Source: Kalaharituber pfeilii
Lineage: Eukaryota > Ascomycota > Pezizomycetes > Pezizales > Pezizaceae
Length of the DNA stretch: 64,000 nucleotides
Assembly (NCBI GenBank): GCA_015179045.1
Contig: WHUZ01000006.1
Location: forward strand, 496,001-560,000
Direction of reading: 5' to 3'
Shown here: piece after piece, positions 48,801 to 61,500 of the stretch
Layout of the letters: each line of letters begins with the position of its first letter
Position numbering within the stretch: the first letter of the stretch is position 1
Position numbers and translations under genes: made by a program
The notes under the pieces: generated by a model
What the model saw: the letters and a program-made list of their open reading frames with translations, nothing else
Databases searched by the model: none
Told to the model about the DNA's origin: nothing

Positions 48801-49101
48801 TATGTCATCTCAAGACCCTTCTCAATCCAAACCGTCCACGTGGGCAACCACAAATGGTTACTCCATTGAGCCAATCTTCAGCATCCTTTCTCCGAAGCTT
48901 TATGAACCCACTCGATTAAAAGAGCAAGAAAGACTTCATTTGGCCCATTTATGTGTTAAGAGCCAAGCAGAGCATCAGCCTGGGCAAAACGGAAAGTTTT
49001 GGGAGAGGATAAGATTCTCAGTAGAGGTGCAGTGGAGGGCAGAAAATAGCCGCAAACGCATCTCAAAAGCGCTGCAAAATCTAAGAATGCTTCTTGGTTA
49101 G
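48801..49101 (+). CDS. Orphan ORF, about 100 residues
   Basis: An ATG-initiated frame starting MSSQDPSQSKPSTWATTNGY and containing FWERIRFSVEVQWRAENSRK, a charged, aromatic segment that may be a small helical domain. I do not recognise the family. No intron, signal peptide or membrane segment is evident. The frame also extends upstream without a stop to 48442, but that part includes the poly(T) run and is unlikely to be coding. It could be a short gene or a fragment of a decayed one. Confidence 0.3.
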
Positions 49102-49603
49102 AGTATTATTACTAGTGCTATTTAACCGAATAATCTACTCGCAACATTTTGCAAAATCCGCCTATTGGCTTTTCCTTTTGGACATGTTGGAAGAAAAACG
49201 TCCTGAGTCTGGTTATAAGTCCCTACAAAAATAAAAGCTCTTGTTAATGTCACGTGATACAGTAGCTACTGCGGTCACACTCGGATTAGATAACCAATGC
49301 TCGGATGTCAGCGTGGGGGGAAAGCGGAACAAATGAAATGTCATGCTGATCCGCTGTAAAATCCTCTTTCTCCACAACTCCGGATCGCTAATGGCACTCA
49401 CTTTAGCAGTCTTGACTCCGTACAATATAACGAAGGCATTCTTACTTTAACGCAGCTTTTCAGCTTAACTTCCATTAATCCGCTTGTGTCAATTGGAAAG
49501 TTGAAATAATTTGAAGCTTGGAATCTAAAGCACTCCCAACATTTTGCTACCTCAAATTTGCAACGCGAAAATATTCCCATAAGACCGTCCACTCTCAGTA
49601 TCA
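49102..49603. other. upstream region of 2-methylcitrate synthase
   Basis: No reading frame is supported. Presumably promoter and 5' UTR of the gene starting at 49604. Confidence 0.5.
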
Positions 49604-51297
49604 ATGGCTCTTAATGCAAGGGCCTCTACTCAGATTCTCCGTTCCCTCAGAGTAAGCTTTCACTTATGCTGACATTAAGCTTGAGCTTCGTTGGAAGCTA
49701 ATTATCGTGTTGCTTGATCAGGCTGCCTCCAAGAACGCTACATCGAGGTCGTACGCGACCATTTCGAGTCAGCTGGACCTCAAGTCAACTTTGAAAGAGG
49801 TCATTCCAGAAAAAAGAGAACTCTTGAAGAAGCTGAAATCGGAGCATGGACAAAAAAGCTTGGGTGAGGTCAAGGTCGAAAATGCAATTGGTGGTATGCG
49901 AGGCATCAAATGTATGGTTTGGGAAGGCTCTGTGCTAGATGCAAATGAGGGAATTCGATTCCACGGGAGGACTATCAAGGTAATAGATTAATAGAGCTTT
50001 CGCTGGCTCACTTTCTGACAATGATAGGACTGTCAACAAATCCTTCCCAAAGGAATCTCTGGCACAGAAATGCTTCCGGAGGGAATGTTCTGGTTTTTGT
50101 TGACGGGCAAGGTCCCAACTACAGAACAGGTGAGGGGGTTTTCCAGGGAATTGGCTGAGAAGGCTTCTCTCCCCAGGTTCGTTGAGAAGATGTTGGATGA
50201 TTTCCCAAAGACTCTTCATCCTACGACACAATGTAAGTCAATCCCAATTCCTTTTTTTTCACACAAGGCTAACAGTGTATCTCTCTCAAGTTGCGATTGC
50301 GTAAGTTAGGATTGAAAATCTCCTATATGACCATTGCTAATTCCAATAGTGTCTCTGCGCTCAATCATGACTCTCTATTCGCCCAAGCCTATGCTAAAGG
50401 CCTGCACAAGGCCAACTGCTGGGAGCCCACATATGATGATTCCATTTCTCTCCTTGCGAAGCTCCCAACAATTGCAGCCAAGATCTACCAGAACACATAC
50501 CGCTCTGGTGGTCCTCTTGTCCCAATTGACAAGAACCAGGACTGGTCGCAGAACTTCGCAACCATGCTAGGCGCTGGTAACAACGAGGGTTTCGTTGACT
50601 GCCTGCGTCTCTACCTCGCTCTTCATGGTGACCACGAGGGTGGTAATGTCAGTGCACATGCTACCCATTTGGTAGGATCCGCATTGGCAGACCCATTCTT
50701 GTCCTACTCCGCTGGCTTGCAAGGATTGGCTGGTCCTCTCCATGGCCTTGCGGCGCAGGAAAATTTGAGATTCATCTTGGCTATGAGGGAAGAAGTTGGC
50801 GACAGCGCCTCTGATGAAGACGTCAGGAATTACCTCTGGAAGACCCTCAAGAGTGGGCAGGTTGTGCCAGGATACGGACATGCTGTGTTGAGGAAGCCAG
50901 ATCCACGATTCCAGGCTTTGATGGACTTTGCAGCTTCCAGGCCTGAAATCGAAGCTGACCCAGTGTTTAAGCTAGTCAAGAAGGTAATATACATAGCCTC
51001 CAGATTTCAAATGGATCAATACTGATCAGCGTAATCCAGAACTCACAAGTTGCTCCGCAAGTCCTCACTGAGCACGGCAAGACCAAGAACCCGCACCCCA
51101 ACGTCGATTCTGCTTCCGGTGTCCTCTTCCACCACTACGGCTTCAAGGAGACCCTGTACTACACTGCCACTTTCGGCGTTAGCAGAGGTTTGGGGCCATT
51201 AGCGCAGCTTATTTGGGATAGGGCTCTCGGACTTCCAATTGAGCGACCAAAGAGCTTAAGCATGGAAGCTATCTTGAAGGCTGTTGAAGGGCAATGA
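49604..51297 (+). CDS. mcsA: Mitochondrial 2-methylcitrate synthase, 6 exons including a 10-nt microexon
   Basis: Predicted exons are 49604-49651, 49722-49979, 50028-50232, 50291-50300, 50350-50983 and 51040-51297, giving 470 residues. An Arg/Ser-rich presequence ([20 protein letters not shown]) precedes the citrate synthase fold. Active-site blocks are [20 protein letters not shown] (His), [17 protein letters not shown] (His) and [14 protein letters not shown] (Asp). [60 protein letters not shown] and the C-terminal [10 protein letters not shown] match fungal 2-methylcitrate synthases rather than citrate synthase, as I recall them. It condenses propionyl-CoA with oxaloacetate. The microexon TTGCGATTGC is needed to read [17 protein letters not shown]. 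Confidence 0.92.
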
Positions 51298-54200
51298 AAG
51301 TTCTGGACCGTTGATGTCTATTATGGGTAACACTTCGTGTATTTTTTTTTTTTTTTTTTTTTATGAGAAAAAATCAAGTACTGTTCGAGCGATATTCCCC
51401 GTTAGAGGGCTTGGGTGCCAGATGTTTCGTTTTGTGCAAGATATAAAACTTGTGAAGAATACTGTCACTTGATGTAGTGATGGCTCCCGCGTGTAGCAAG
51501 TCCCTAGATTACCCGCCAGTGATCGGCTCCCACGAAGCTTTATCGCTTGATGCAACACTGCATCTAGCGACGACTGATGCGAGTGGTGAATGTTGATCAA
51601 ATCAAAATTGCTTGGACCTCTGTAGACAACTAGACTACCTCGATGTAGGAACCATCTTACAGCATTGCATGTTTAGCACCACTAGCAATGACATCGGTTC
51701 TCTGAGTGGAGTGTATGTGCGTGATGAATTTGTCCATCAACTAGCTGTAACTCTAAAGGAGCAACTGCAATCCGGCACCTATAGCTAACTCTGTACACTG
51801 GCCTTCCTGCTCTGGTGTGCTGGGAACACAGCAATAGAGTACAGCATTCAAATGCATCACCTAGTATAACGGATCGCGCATCTAACGCAGACAAATATGT
51901 ACTGATAAATATGGCGCTCGCGCCGGTGGAAATGTCTTCACCGGTAACTTCCGTTCCTACTCTAGCTGATGGTAGGCATGCACGCAGGCACGCGACGTCA
52001 AGGGTCACAGTCAAGACAATTAAGTACTAGCACAAACGGCAAAAACTACTTAGTCACAGCACTGTACTAGCGCAGCACCAGCATCGAAATACATGTGGTC
52101 TCATGCCACGCAAGAAGTACCTGGGTGGTATTATCATAGAGAGCTTTGGCAACATCCCCGTAAATTTTCCCCGTGTTGTGTTAGTCATCTTAGTGGGAAT
52201 TCTGTAAATGAGAGATTTTTGGCACACACTCCCCGTTAATATCCCCGTTAATATCCCCGTACCAATTACCGCAACAAATCCATCTGCCATTAACTATGCA
52301 CATGCACCTACAGCATTTTGCAGCTCCACAGGCAGCAGTTGCAGCCTGTAGTACTTTTTCCAAGTACTTTCTGCACTTACAGTGGCTTATCCACAAGAAA
52401 TTGGTGAAGAAAATGATTTGGAGTTGCTGAAGCAGGTTCGGCATGCAGACTTCCTTTTTTCTAGTTTTTCTGAGCTTGGTATACCTATTTAAGAGGTAGC
52501 AGACGCTGAAGGGGTTGCTCTTGAATGTCTTGGAGGCATGACAATTGTGTGAATAAAGGTTATGGAGAAAATAGTGCTCCTGGTGTGTATGAAAGCCGAT
52601 CAACACGGAAATTTATAGGGTAGTTTTTCATGATAGCTGTACAAAGTTTGAAGGCAATCCGATTTGATTAAATTGTTGCGGGCATGTGCCGAATTTCATG
52701 TAAACAAAGCAACCGTTGTCATGGCAACGGTGAAGCGCAGCATTACGGGGCAAATTATAGTAGTTGCCTATGAAGTTAGTTTTTTTGAGCTTTACAGCTC
52801 TGCCAGTTATTATTGCCCACTATTACACATGAACTTCAGTATCGCTTCACCTGCATAGACTTCCCCCAACTCCATCTCTCCATAGTAATCCCCCAATCCT
52901 TTCTTTATATATTATTCCGCTGCATCCTTCTACTCCTTCGTACCACATAGTTAAAGGCGTATAAGCAGTACTTGTTATACTCTATAAGTGATTGTTACAA
53001 CCTGTGATTTTGCATTTCGAGGTGCTGAGAATAGTAAGTCTCTCTCAACTAGACTTTGATAGGTCTCTCGGAGTTTGGAGGTATGTACATCTTAGGGAAC
53101 TTTGTTGTTTCAAACCAGGCTGGGGGTAACCCGAGCATTGGTTGGGCACGGGATGTTCTCATACCTAGGGCACGAGAGACATTTGGCACAGTATATAATA
53201 GATAGAAACATCGGTGCTGAAACCAGTTGCATCTCCTTTGAATTTCTTGGCGCTTGATGGATGCAACACTCTTCCACAAATGGCATGTCTCGTTGAACGT
53301 ACCCGTCATCTGAGTCTGGTTGGCCCGCATCTCATACGTACCGCATTCGAATTTGGCTGTGGTGCGGCTGGGCTCAGGTGACCTACATAAGCGAGCAGCG
53401 TACGGTAAGCCAGGTGAGAAATGTAATGCTGTTCAACTAATTCTTTCTCGCTCTCTCTCTCGCTCTCTCTACCGATGCTATGCACAACGCTGTCTCCTAT
53501 TTCGTCTCAAGTCTATTCATCATCAACAGCTTCAGCTGCATCTTCGAGACCGCCACCTAGACACTGGTAAGCCTTTGCCCTTTCAATTTCCTTGGGAAAC
53601 CTCCTCATGCATCCCCGCATGTACGAATTCTTGCAGTCTTAGATTGGCCGGACCCGGCCCGGCAAGATGATTTCAAAGTTTCTTGTAAGGTCACACAACC
53701 AGCGTTAGATTCACATTCTGAGGCCAACTCGTTAATTCGCTATCTGAGTATTAGGTTCTTCCCCGAGGCTCAAGAACACAGACAAGGAAGATACCCAAGA
53801 GCTTGCATTTTGGTTTCAACCGTATATTCCCCTCTCAATACCGAAGCTCCCTCAGCGGTAGTCATTCGAATAGCGATTGGTTTGTTCTGCCCCAACTTTC
53901 CTTTGCCTATTTTACAGTTGCAATTTCTCAGATGAGCTGTTCAGCCCTACAGGCTCTGCAGGGAAGCTCCGCGGTCTCGCTGCGCTGCAAAAGTTGGCTT
54001 GTTTGTATGCACGGTGTCACGCTTCCTAGCTCATGCGACTTCTTTATATTAACAGTCAAGTTTAAATTCATTCATGACAACTATCCCATGACTCTGGTTG
54101 TGATGACTCCACATATCAAGCTCGATAAGGTGTAGAGTAGAAGCTTCCTCCAGGGATCTGAGGGATATGTTAGTCGTCACAATGGGCAGGTAAGAGACCC

Positions 54201-54672
54201 CCTATGTATGGCCCCAGCTCGCATGAATATGAATCTGTGTGCCACAATTTCTGGTTTGGGTGAAAACTCAAATTCCTTATCACGCACCTTGTGGCTTTCG
54301 TCCTTCCCCAAACACAAAGGTCAACCGAATCATTGGGTGGCACATTCAAGTTGAGTTAACTTATCGGCATGTTATGCGAATGCTCGGCAAGTACATCCTG
54401 GTTTGTGCTGTGCTATGTCGTATGAGGCCATCCTAAAATTTAAGCGCAGGGAAGTGCCCGGGTAGCAGAAATCACAGCCTTCCCACCCCAGAAGGTTCTT
54501 AAACTCGCCTTTTCTTGCTGTAGGTCTCTTAAGAAATCAAAAGAAGCCATCATCAGTCTCCGTTAACATTGGGTTGTGTACACGGTAGCCCACGATTCAG
54601 GACACCTCGCGCCGTGACACCGAGACCTGTACAGAAGCCCTCAGCCCTCCCGCAGTGCATAGCGTCCTGAGA
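51298..54672. other. gene-free stretch, 3.4 kb
   Basis: Starts with a T run (51340-51361) at the 3' flank of mcsA. It contains a short tandem repeat CCCCGTTAATAT at 52231-52260, a CT microsatellite near 53446-53470 and an X-box-like palindrome at 52712. A 138-codon minus-strand frame (52190-52606) has no recognised domain. No gene called. Confidence 0.45.
52712..52731. promoter_or_regulatory. Near-perfect 20-bp palindrome resembling an RFX X-box
   Basis: ACCGTTGTCATGGCAACGGT is palindromic except for one pair and contains GTTGTCATGGCAAC, which fits the X-box bound by RFX-family factors (RFX1/CRT1 type). The nearest supported start codon is about 2 kb away, so any role is speculative. Confidence 0.3.
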
Positions 54673-56897
54673 ATGTCTTCGATGGACGTGAAAGATGTTG
54701 CGAAGTCTGCGGAACTGCAAGGCTTTGGGGAAGCGAGCGATGTAGCTTCTTCGCTTGGCTACGACAACGCCAAACTAGCCGGTTGGTGCCACTTTTCCTT
54801 TGTGTTAATGCGTCGGAATCCAAGCGCCGAGGATGGCTTGTGATGACGTGCATTCCCGAGACAAGTTTGAGAAAACTGTGCGCTGATTTGTTCTCATTTT
54901 CACCTTTAGAGATGGGCTATGTTCCTGAACTTAAGAGGAACTTTTCCACTTGGGCTCTCCTCGGAATTGGCTTTGCTCTGACAAATTCATGGTTTGGCAT
55001 CTCGGCATCCCTTGTAACCAGCATCAGTTCCGGAGGGCCAATTGTCACGGTTTATGGGATTATCTGGGTCGCATTTGTCAATGGGTGCGTAGGAGTGACG
55101 CTGTCAGAACTAGCCAGCGCAATGCCAAACTCTGGTGGTCAGTATTACTGGGCGCAAGAGCTTGCTCCAAAGGAATGGGCAAATTTCCTTGCGTACCTCA
55201 CTGGAGCAATTGGATGGGCTGGAAGTGTCTTCACATCCGCGAGTGTAGCCCTCGCTATTGGGAGTGCATTGATGGGAATAATTCAGTTGAATAATCCAGA
55301 TTTGTAAGTTTTTCATTCTTCATGTGCTGAGTTTGTACTCTTGATAATTGTTAGCCTGCAATGGCAGTCCAAAGGTAACTAATAGTGAATTGTAGGGTCA
55401 TTGAACGGTGGATGGTGTTTGTGGCTTACCAAATTTTCAACTTTTTTGCCTACCTTTTCAACTGCTATGGCAGAGCCCTTCCTGCCATTGGAACGACATT
55501 CATGTACATCTCTCTTGCCTCTTTCGTCATTACCACAGTCACTGTCCTCGCTAAGTCTTCCCCGAAGCAGAGCGCAAAATTTGTGTTCGCAAACTTTCAG
55601 AATGAAACAGGATGGCAGTCTGGTGCAATTGCCTTCATAGTGGGTCTCATTAATCCGAACTGGTCATTTGCCTGCCTTGACTCTGCTACCCATCTCGCTG
55701 AGGAGGTCGCACACCCGGAGAAAGTTATCCCGATTGCTATTATGGGAACTGTTGCAATTGGATTCATCACTGCCTTTTGTTATTCGATCTCGATGTTCTT
55801 TTCCATGAATAACTTACATCTCTTGGTGAACACCCCTACTCTCGTGCCGATACTTGAACTGTATCATCAAGCTTTGGGTTCTGTTTCCGGCGCAACTGGA
55901 TTGGAGTTTTTGATTTGCTTGACTGGCTTAGGCTGTCAAATTGCCTGCCACACATGGCAAGCAAGATTGTGCTGGTCTTTTGCTCGAGACAGAGGACTTC
56001 CTGGGTCTAGGTATTGGTCAAGAGTGGACAAGAGAATGGGCATCCCATTCCTAGCCCACACCATGAGCTGTACTCTTGTAGCTATTCTTGGAGCCTTGTA
56101 TATCGGTTCTGGTACTGCTTTTAATAGGTTAGTCTCAATTGCCATATTCCCCTCACAGACCCCCATGTTCGCGAATTTGAAGGTAGACAGAGCTGAGTCG
56201 AGTTAAAAACCTGTTAGTATGGTCACAGCATGCATCGTACTGTTGTATATCTCGTACGCTATCCCAGTAATTTGCCTGCTTATCAAGGGACGGAACAACA
56301 TCAAACATGGCCCATTCTGGCTCGGCAAATTTGGGCTGTTCACAAACATTGTCTTATTGTCTTGGACGCTCTTTACGCTGGTGATGTACTCGTTCCCATT
56401 CGTCAAGCCAGTGCAACCAGATAGTAAGTTTTTCATTCAGTCTTCCCTGTCAACTGTCAATAAATAACCCCCTCCCCGCTATCCCTTACATGAATGACCC
56501 CTTCCGCCTCCTCTTGCGCACACCCTCCACGCTCCTCTCCTTCAACTTGCCCCTTATGTTACAAGAACCCCCAGAATACACACATACACACACATGGGCT
56601 CGTCCCATCGCCATCTGCATTTCACTGCCCCATTTATCCTAGTACCTGCAATCCCGTTTTGCCTGTCCCATCCTTATTACCCGAGTCATAAAATACTGAT
56701 TACAATATTCCTTCATAGACATGAACTATGTCTCGGTAGTTTACGTTGGCGTCTTTGGTTTTGTGTTGATCTACTGGGTAGCACGGGGCAAGTACACCTT
56801 CCGCAGAAAGGACGAACGGGAAGTGCTTGTCGAAACTATCTTGCATGGAAGGCCTGTACAGAGCACGGCTGTCAGCACGGGGATTGTGAGAGAGTAG
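54673..56897 (+). CDS. HNM1-like amine/choline permease (APC superfamily), 5 exons
   Basis: Predicted exons are 54673-54781, 54910-55303, 55396-56127, 56218-56423 and 56719-56897, giving 539 residues. Junctions restore LAEMGYVPELKRNFSTWALL, NNPDLVIERWMVFVAYQIF, AFNSMVTACIVLLYISYAIP and QPDNMNYVSVVYVGVFGF. About twelve hydrophobic segments are present. The first has ISASLVTSISSGGPIVTVYG, followed by ELASAMPNSGGQYYWAQELA, the APC consensus loop, and DSATHLAEEVAHPEKVIP. Both termini are hydrophilic. Closest to fungal choline/GABA-type permeases of the HNM1 group; the transported substrate is inferred. An in-frame alternative start at 54655 is GTG and is not used. Confidence 0.9.
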
Positions 56898-58343
56898 AGG
56901 ACTAGGCGGACTTCTGGCCAATGACGGATGAATAGGCCCAGATAGAGGATTGGCCCGATGCTGCTCCTTTCCTTATTTTTGTTTCCTTCCTTCCTGACAG
57001 GCTTCATTTTAGTTTACTTATGGCCTAGCTTTTTTTTTCTCTTTTTCCTTTTTTCTCCTTGATTTTTATTTTTTATTTTTTTATTTTTTTTTAATTTTTT
57101 TTTACTACAATTTGAAAATAATCTTTTTTCATCGCTTCATGTCATGAATATTTTCCATGATCATGTTTATTGTCATTACTACCGTCATGAGATACCCGGT
57201 AGACAACAGAAAGAGGTCAGAGTATGTCTTAGGAGAGCCAGAGGGGAGGAGTATTAACGAAGGAAGAAGTGGGGGGCGTTAATTTTCTTCGAGGAGTAAT
57301 ATAACCAGACTCGTTTCTTGTCGTTTATTTCCATTTGTTCCATACTACCTGTACGTGTATAGAATATTGCCTCTCGGTATGCATTGGTCATTACTATATA
57401 CGATTCATATAGGCTAGGCTCGTTCACAAATTTTTACATACTCATTTTACGGGGGGGGCGGAGAATTGTGTATTGTGCATTTGCCAATGATGACAAGTTT
57501 CTCCATAAGCAGGAGATTGTCTAGAAAAAGGAAAGAGAAGGAGAAGGGGCCTCAAGTGGATCACTAGATTTTCATATAAAGTGCCACAGTTTTTCACTTC
57601 ATTCATGCGAGCACTGCATCATGTTCGTTCTTCAAGCACACCCTGGATGGAAGGGGAACAAATCGCGAAAGGGAAAGCTAAGCAACGGGCTCCTAGGATG
57701 AATGAATGAAGGATGAAAGGAGACGGCTGGAGGAGGCATAGTATGGATTCCCAAAACTAACTTCTCTACTTAGCTAGCTAAGATGTAGTGCAAAAAACTG
57801 ATGTAACGTTCCATTGATTTAAATCCCAACCAATATCTAATCGTTGACAGTGGTATCCGAATAATTCTAAAATTGGAAATTGCACCATACTCAATATCAA
57901 TAAATCCCCCCAACCCCCCTCTCTCCCTCCACGCTCATCCTACATCCCAACACATCCACTAGCCATGCGACATGGTGCCGTCCCCGTGACATCTATCCGC
58001 AAGGAGAAAGGACAAAAGGGGGCTCATAGACTTTTTTCGCGCTTTTTCGACACGTTATGTGTGATGACGTGCAAAAAGTTTACCCCGGAGATGTATAGTA
58101 GGTGAAGTAGTCGATGGATTAATATGCAACCTGGGGAGCTAGGGACATGTTTCCGCGCCGATGGGGGGTCCCTGCGCCCCTAGGCCAAACTGCAGTACGA
58201 GGCCACTGAACTGCTACATACGAGTTCCTCGGCCTTTGGGGTGTGAAATATCGTGATGGATTCAGGTGTGGTCCTTTTCACTAATCTGTCATGCTTTCGG
58301 CTCGCCTGTGCATGACTTCCCCAGTTCTTGATACGATGAATGC
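56898..58343. other. 3' flank and gene-free DNA
   Basis: T-rich low complexity at 57030-57100 after the permease gene, then ordinary intergenic DNA. Nothing supported. Confidence 0.5.
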
Positions 58344-58345
58344 TA

Positions 58346-58516
58346 CAGGTGGCCCTGGTTATATTGAAGGCCAAGAAACCGACCGATGTTCTTCACTATA
58401 ACCAGTTTCCACTATAGCAAGGGTACTTTCTTTACCTGTGTACACAAAGAATCTGGCCCATCCTTCACTATAGCCAGGTTTTCACTAAAAAAGGTTATTA
58501 TAGCCAGGGTCACCTG
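58346..58516. mobile_element. 171-bp MITE with TA target duplication
   Basis: Termini CAGGTGGCCCTGGTTATA (left) and, inverted, CAGGTGACCCTGGCTATAAT (right) form a ~25-bp inverted repeat. TA flanks both ends (58344-58345 and 58517-58518). The interior repeats a CACTATA-(A/G)CCAG motif several times in direct and inverted order. There is no coding capacity. TA target and layout suggest a pogo/Tc1-related non-autonomous element. Confidence 0.75.
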
Positions 58517-58518
58517 TA

Positions 58519-61500
58519 TTTCATCCTTTAGCATCTGAGCTTTAGACTAATTTGAAGTATTAATCAGTATTTGCTATTTTCATGCACCGGAGCCAGGTAT
58601 ATTGGACATACAAGGATGGAATTGACAGTTGGCATGTTCTATAGCATCAAGCTCATCTCAGCGAAGCCGGAACATACCTTAATCCATCCTTAAGGAAAGC
58701 TTCTGTAAACGCAAGTTACCACGTATCTTTGACCAATTCGACCTTCTGCTTGAGGAAGATGTTCCGTATGGCTCCCAGTCTTCCCCTACTCCGACCAGAT
58801 TTGTTTTCTCTTCGCTAAATCAGCACGTTCTCATCAACCAGACTAAGTTCTCATTGCCTAGCTACAGACACCAAAGTTGAATTTAGCGAGGTACTGCATG
58901 AATAGCCTATCATAAATCGTTGATCTCGATGAAGATGTAGAGTTGCGATAGCCAATGAGCTCGAAGGATGCGGTATGCGACATGTACTATTAAAAGAAAC
59001 TCTGGAAAAATAGAATTCTGGGGCCAGGAGCAAGCACCCTATGTACTGGGACGTCATCTGATATCCTTCTCTGTGCAACATATTTTAAGAGCCCACACTC
59101 TTGCTTGCCTACCGCCTGGCTGGATAGACCCCATTCCCTAATTCGAGTCTCCTATTCATGTAACTCTTCAGCGCGGTTAAAGGAACGCCTATTCTTTTGT
59201 GTGGTAGTGTATCAGTCTTTCCTACTTCCGCGATGGCCCGGCTCTGTAGTCGACAGGGTCAGTGGGGTGGCACCGGTGAGAGAAACGTTAGCCAAACTGT
59301 GGGGCAAGCTCGGGCCTTGAGGGGTCAAAGACAGTCGAGTCTAAAATAGAAGCGAATTCGAAGAGCTGAAAGACGGTCCTCGGCGGCGAAAAATTTGACG
59401 CCGTGCATACCTACCGCAACGCCAAATACTAGCATTCATTCCAGCAGAAAGAGGCTGTGTCCATTGAAGTTGTAAAGGCAGAGGCCTCAGATTTAAGCCC
59501 TACTGCTATAGATAAATTTAAGACAGCATGTAAAACATGAAGTGGAACTGGTATGATAGAGTAAATAAAATCTCGGAATGTTGACAAGAGACTGACAGAT
59601 TGATCTAAGCCTCTCTCAGGTGCCATGTACATGCGATACCTAGCACCCAGCGTCCGATAGGTTCATAGGCTAGAGACTAAGGATCCAATACAGTAGGTAT
59701 AGCCAACAGGGATGCATTCATTTGAAAGAAGTTCGGCAGGCTCGTGAACACAGCAGTAGAAAGAGTGCCAGGATTCTGTTTCGACCGTTCTGACACGAAA
59801 GATTTAAAGAACCAATGGTCTTAAGGTGCATATATGTGTTATTTCATTCAATCGTAGTGCTCAGATAAAGTAAACGCCGAACGGCACTTTCCAGAATGAG
59901 CCAATATGAAAATCTCATGCATTCTTCAAGGGCCAGAGTCAACACCATATTTCTCAAGGGAGATTCCACAATGCCGATGGATTCTAAAGTGTTTTGAGTA
60001 GTTGGACTGAAGCGTTACAAACTTGCGGTCGCTGTAGCATGCTTGTGACAAGGGGTACAGTTATAGTAATATTGAGCCCTTGACGGACAGCAGACTGATG
60101 CTTCTGCCATATGGAGGCTGGATCGCAATGGGAAATCCTCCGTGATGCTTTTGAAATTAATAATGTCAACGAGCTGCAGAGGTTGAAGGTACAGTAACTC
60201 CTGGAAGCTATACTATGCGCGTTTTAGATCGCACGTGGTGTGTATTTACGGTGCATTATTTTGATTGGCTAATACTAGCCAGGGTTTCCCTTGAAACTGT
60301 TCATGAACTACTTATTCACCAATAGAGGGTGTTCCTCAGGAAACGTTGGAGGATATGATTTACCTTTGAGGTTTAGAATGAGATCGGAACATTGTATACT
60401 TTTGAGGTGCCCTGAGATACAGTTACCTAGATGCAATGGAGCAATTACTCTAGGAGCTGCGGCGATCCCGGTCCTAGGCGGCATCATGTTACCACAAGGA
60501 AAAACAAAGCTGATTCCCAGCCTTGTAGCTCACGATACTGGGTCGTCTGAATTGGGCCAGATGACTTCGTTGGAAAAGGCATCAATGCAAGGCTTTTGAC
60601 TTTTTCTCTTCATGCGTTGTCCTGAGGACGGACATGAATTAGGCGATATTTTATCGTGTCATAGATCCGTTGTTTTCTGTTGGGCTAGTATCATGTGTGT
60701 GTAGATTTGACCATCAACCCTGACACGGATGAAGATCATGTAGAAGAGTATGAATGCGTTAACACAAGGCCTCGGCAATCCACTTATGTATATCACCTAT
60801 CCAGTATATTGCCTAGGAAGCTTTCGCTTGCTGTAATGCAACTGCGAATCCGAATTTGAGGCTGAAGTGAGACTGTGAAATTCCACCTACATATAGTGGC
60901 CGAATTCCCGAGCAGAGCGTCGATTCCACGTCAACATTATAGGCTGGCTTGTACCATTAAGTGGTAGATGCGAATAGATTCCCTACACGACTGATAATAT
61001 GCAGCTAACCCCCGGCCCATGAACAACTCCGGCTTTAGGGTTGGTCCACGTCTCGGATGATTTAAACCGTGCAAACATGGTGAACTTCGGGGCGAGCGAC
61101 GAGATAGTTTTGGTAAATCCCAAGAATGTGGGATCATCTCATATTAGTTATATGGAGGATCAGGACATATTGAGAGGGGAGTTAGCTGAGTTCTCAAATC
61201 TGTTGCTTCAACGAGCTGCAGGAAACGCAGGCATGTATCCTTCAGTTTATTGACATAGCTTTGGGTATTCACGGTAAGGTAGTAGGGACAAGTACAATGA
61301 TGGAGATAAAGCGGACAAATCGGATTTAGCAACATGCAGGCGAGTGGCTGAGAGCATTAGAAGGTTATAACTTGTCGGATGATCATGGAAGCCCCACGTG
61401 GAGAGGCCCCGCTGGGCGAGAGCCTGATGAAACAGGCCTGATGCACTTTAGAGTTCGTAGTTACCGCTTACAGTAACGGGCTAGGGATTAGCGAATTGCC

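Noticed and set aside
51815..52030. Possible small ORFs after mcsA
   Set aside because: Short, unrelated to known families, in stop-rich intergenic sequence.
52190..52606. 138-codon minus-strand frame with several Cys
   Set aside because: No recognisable motif order, start context or intron signals; includes a short tandem repeat (DINGDING) from the CCCCGTTAATAT array.
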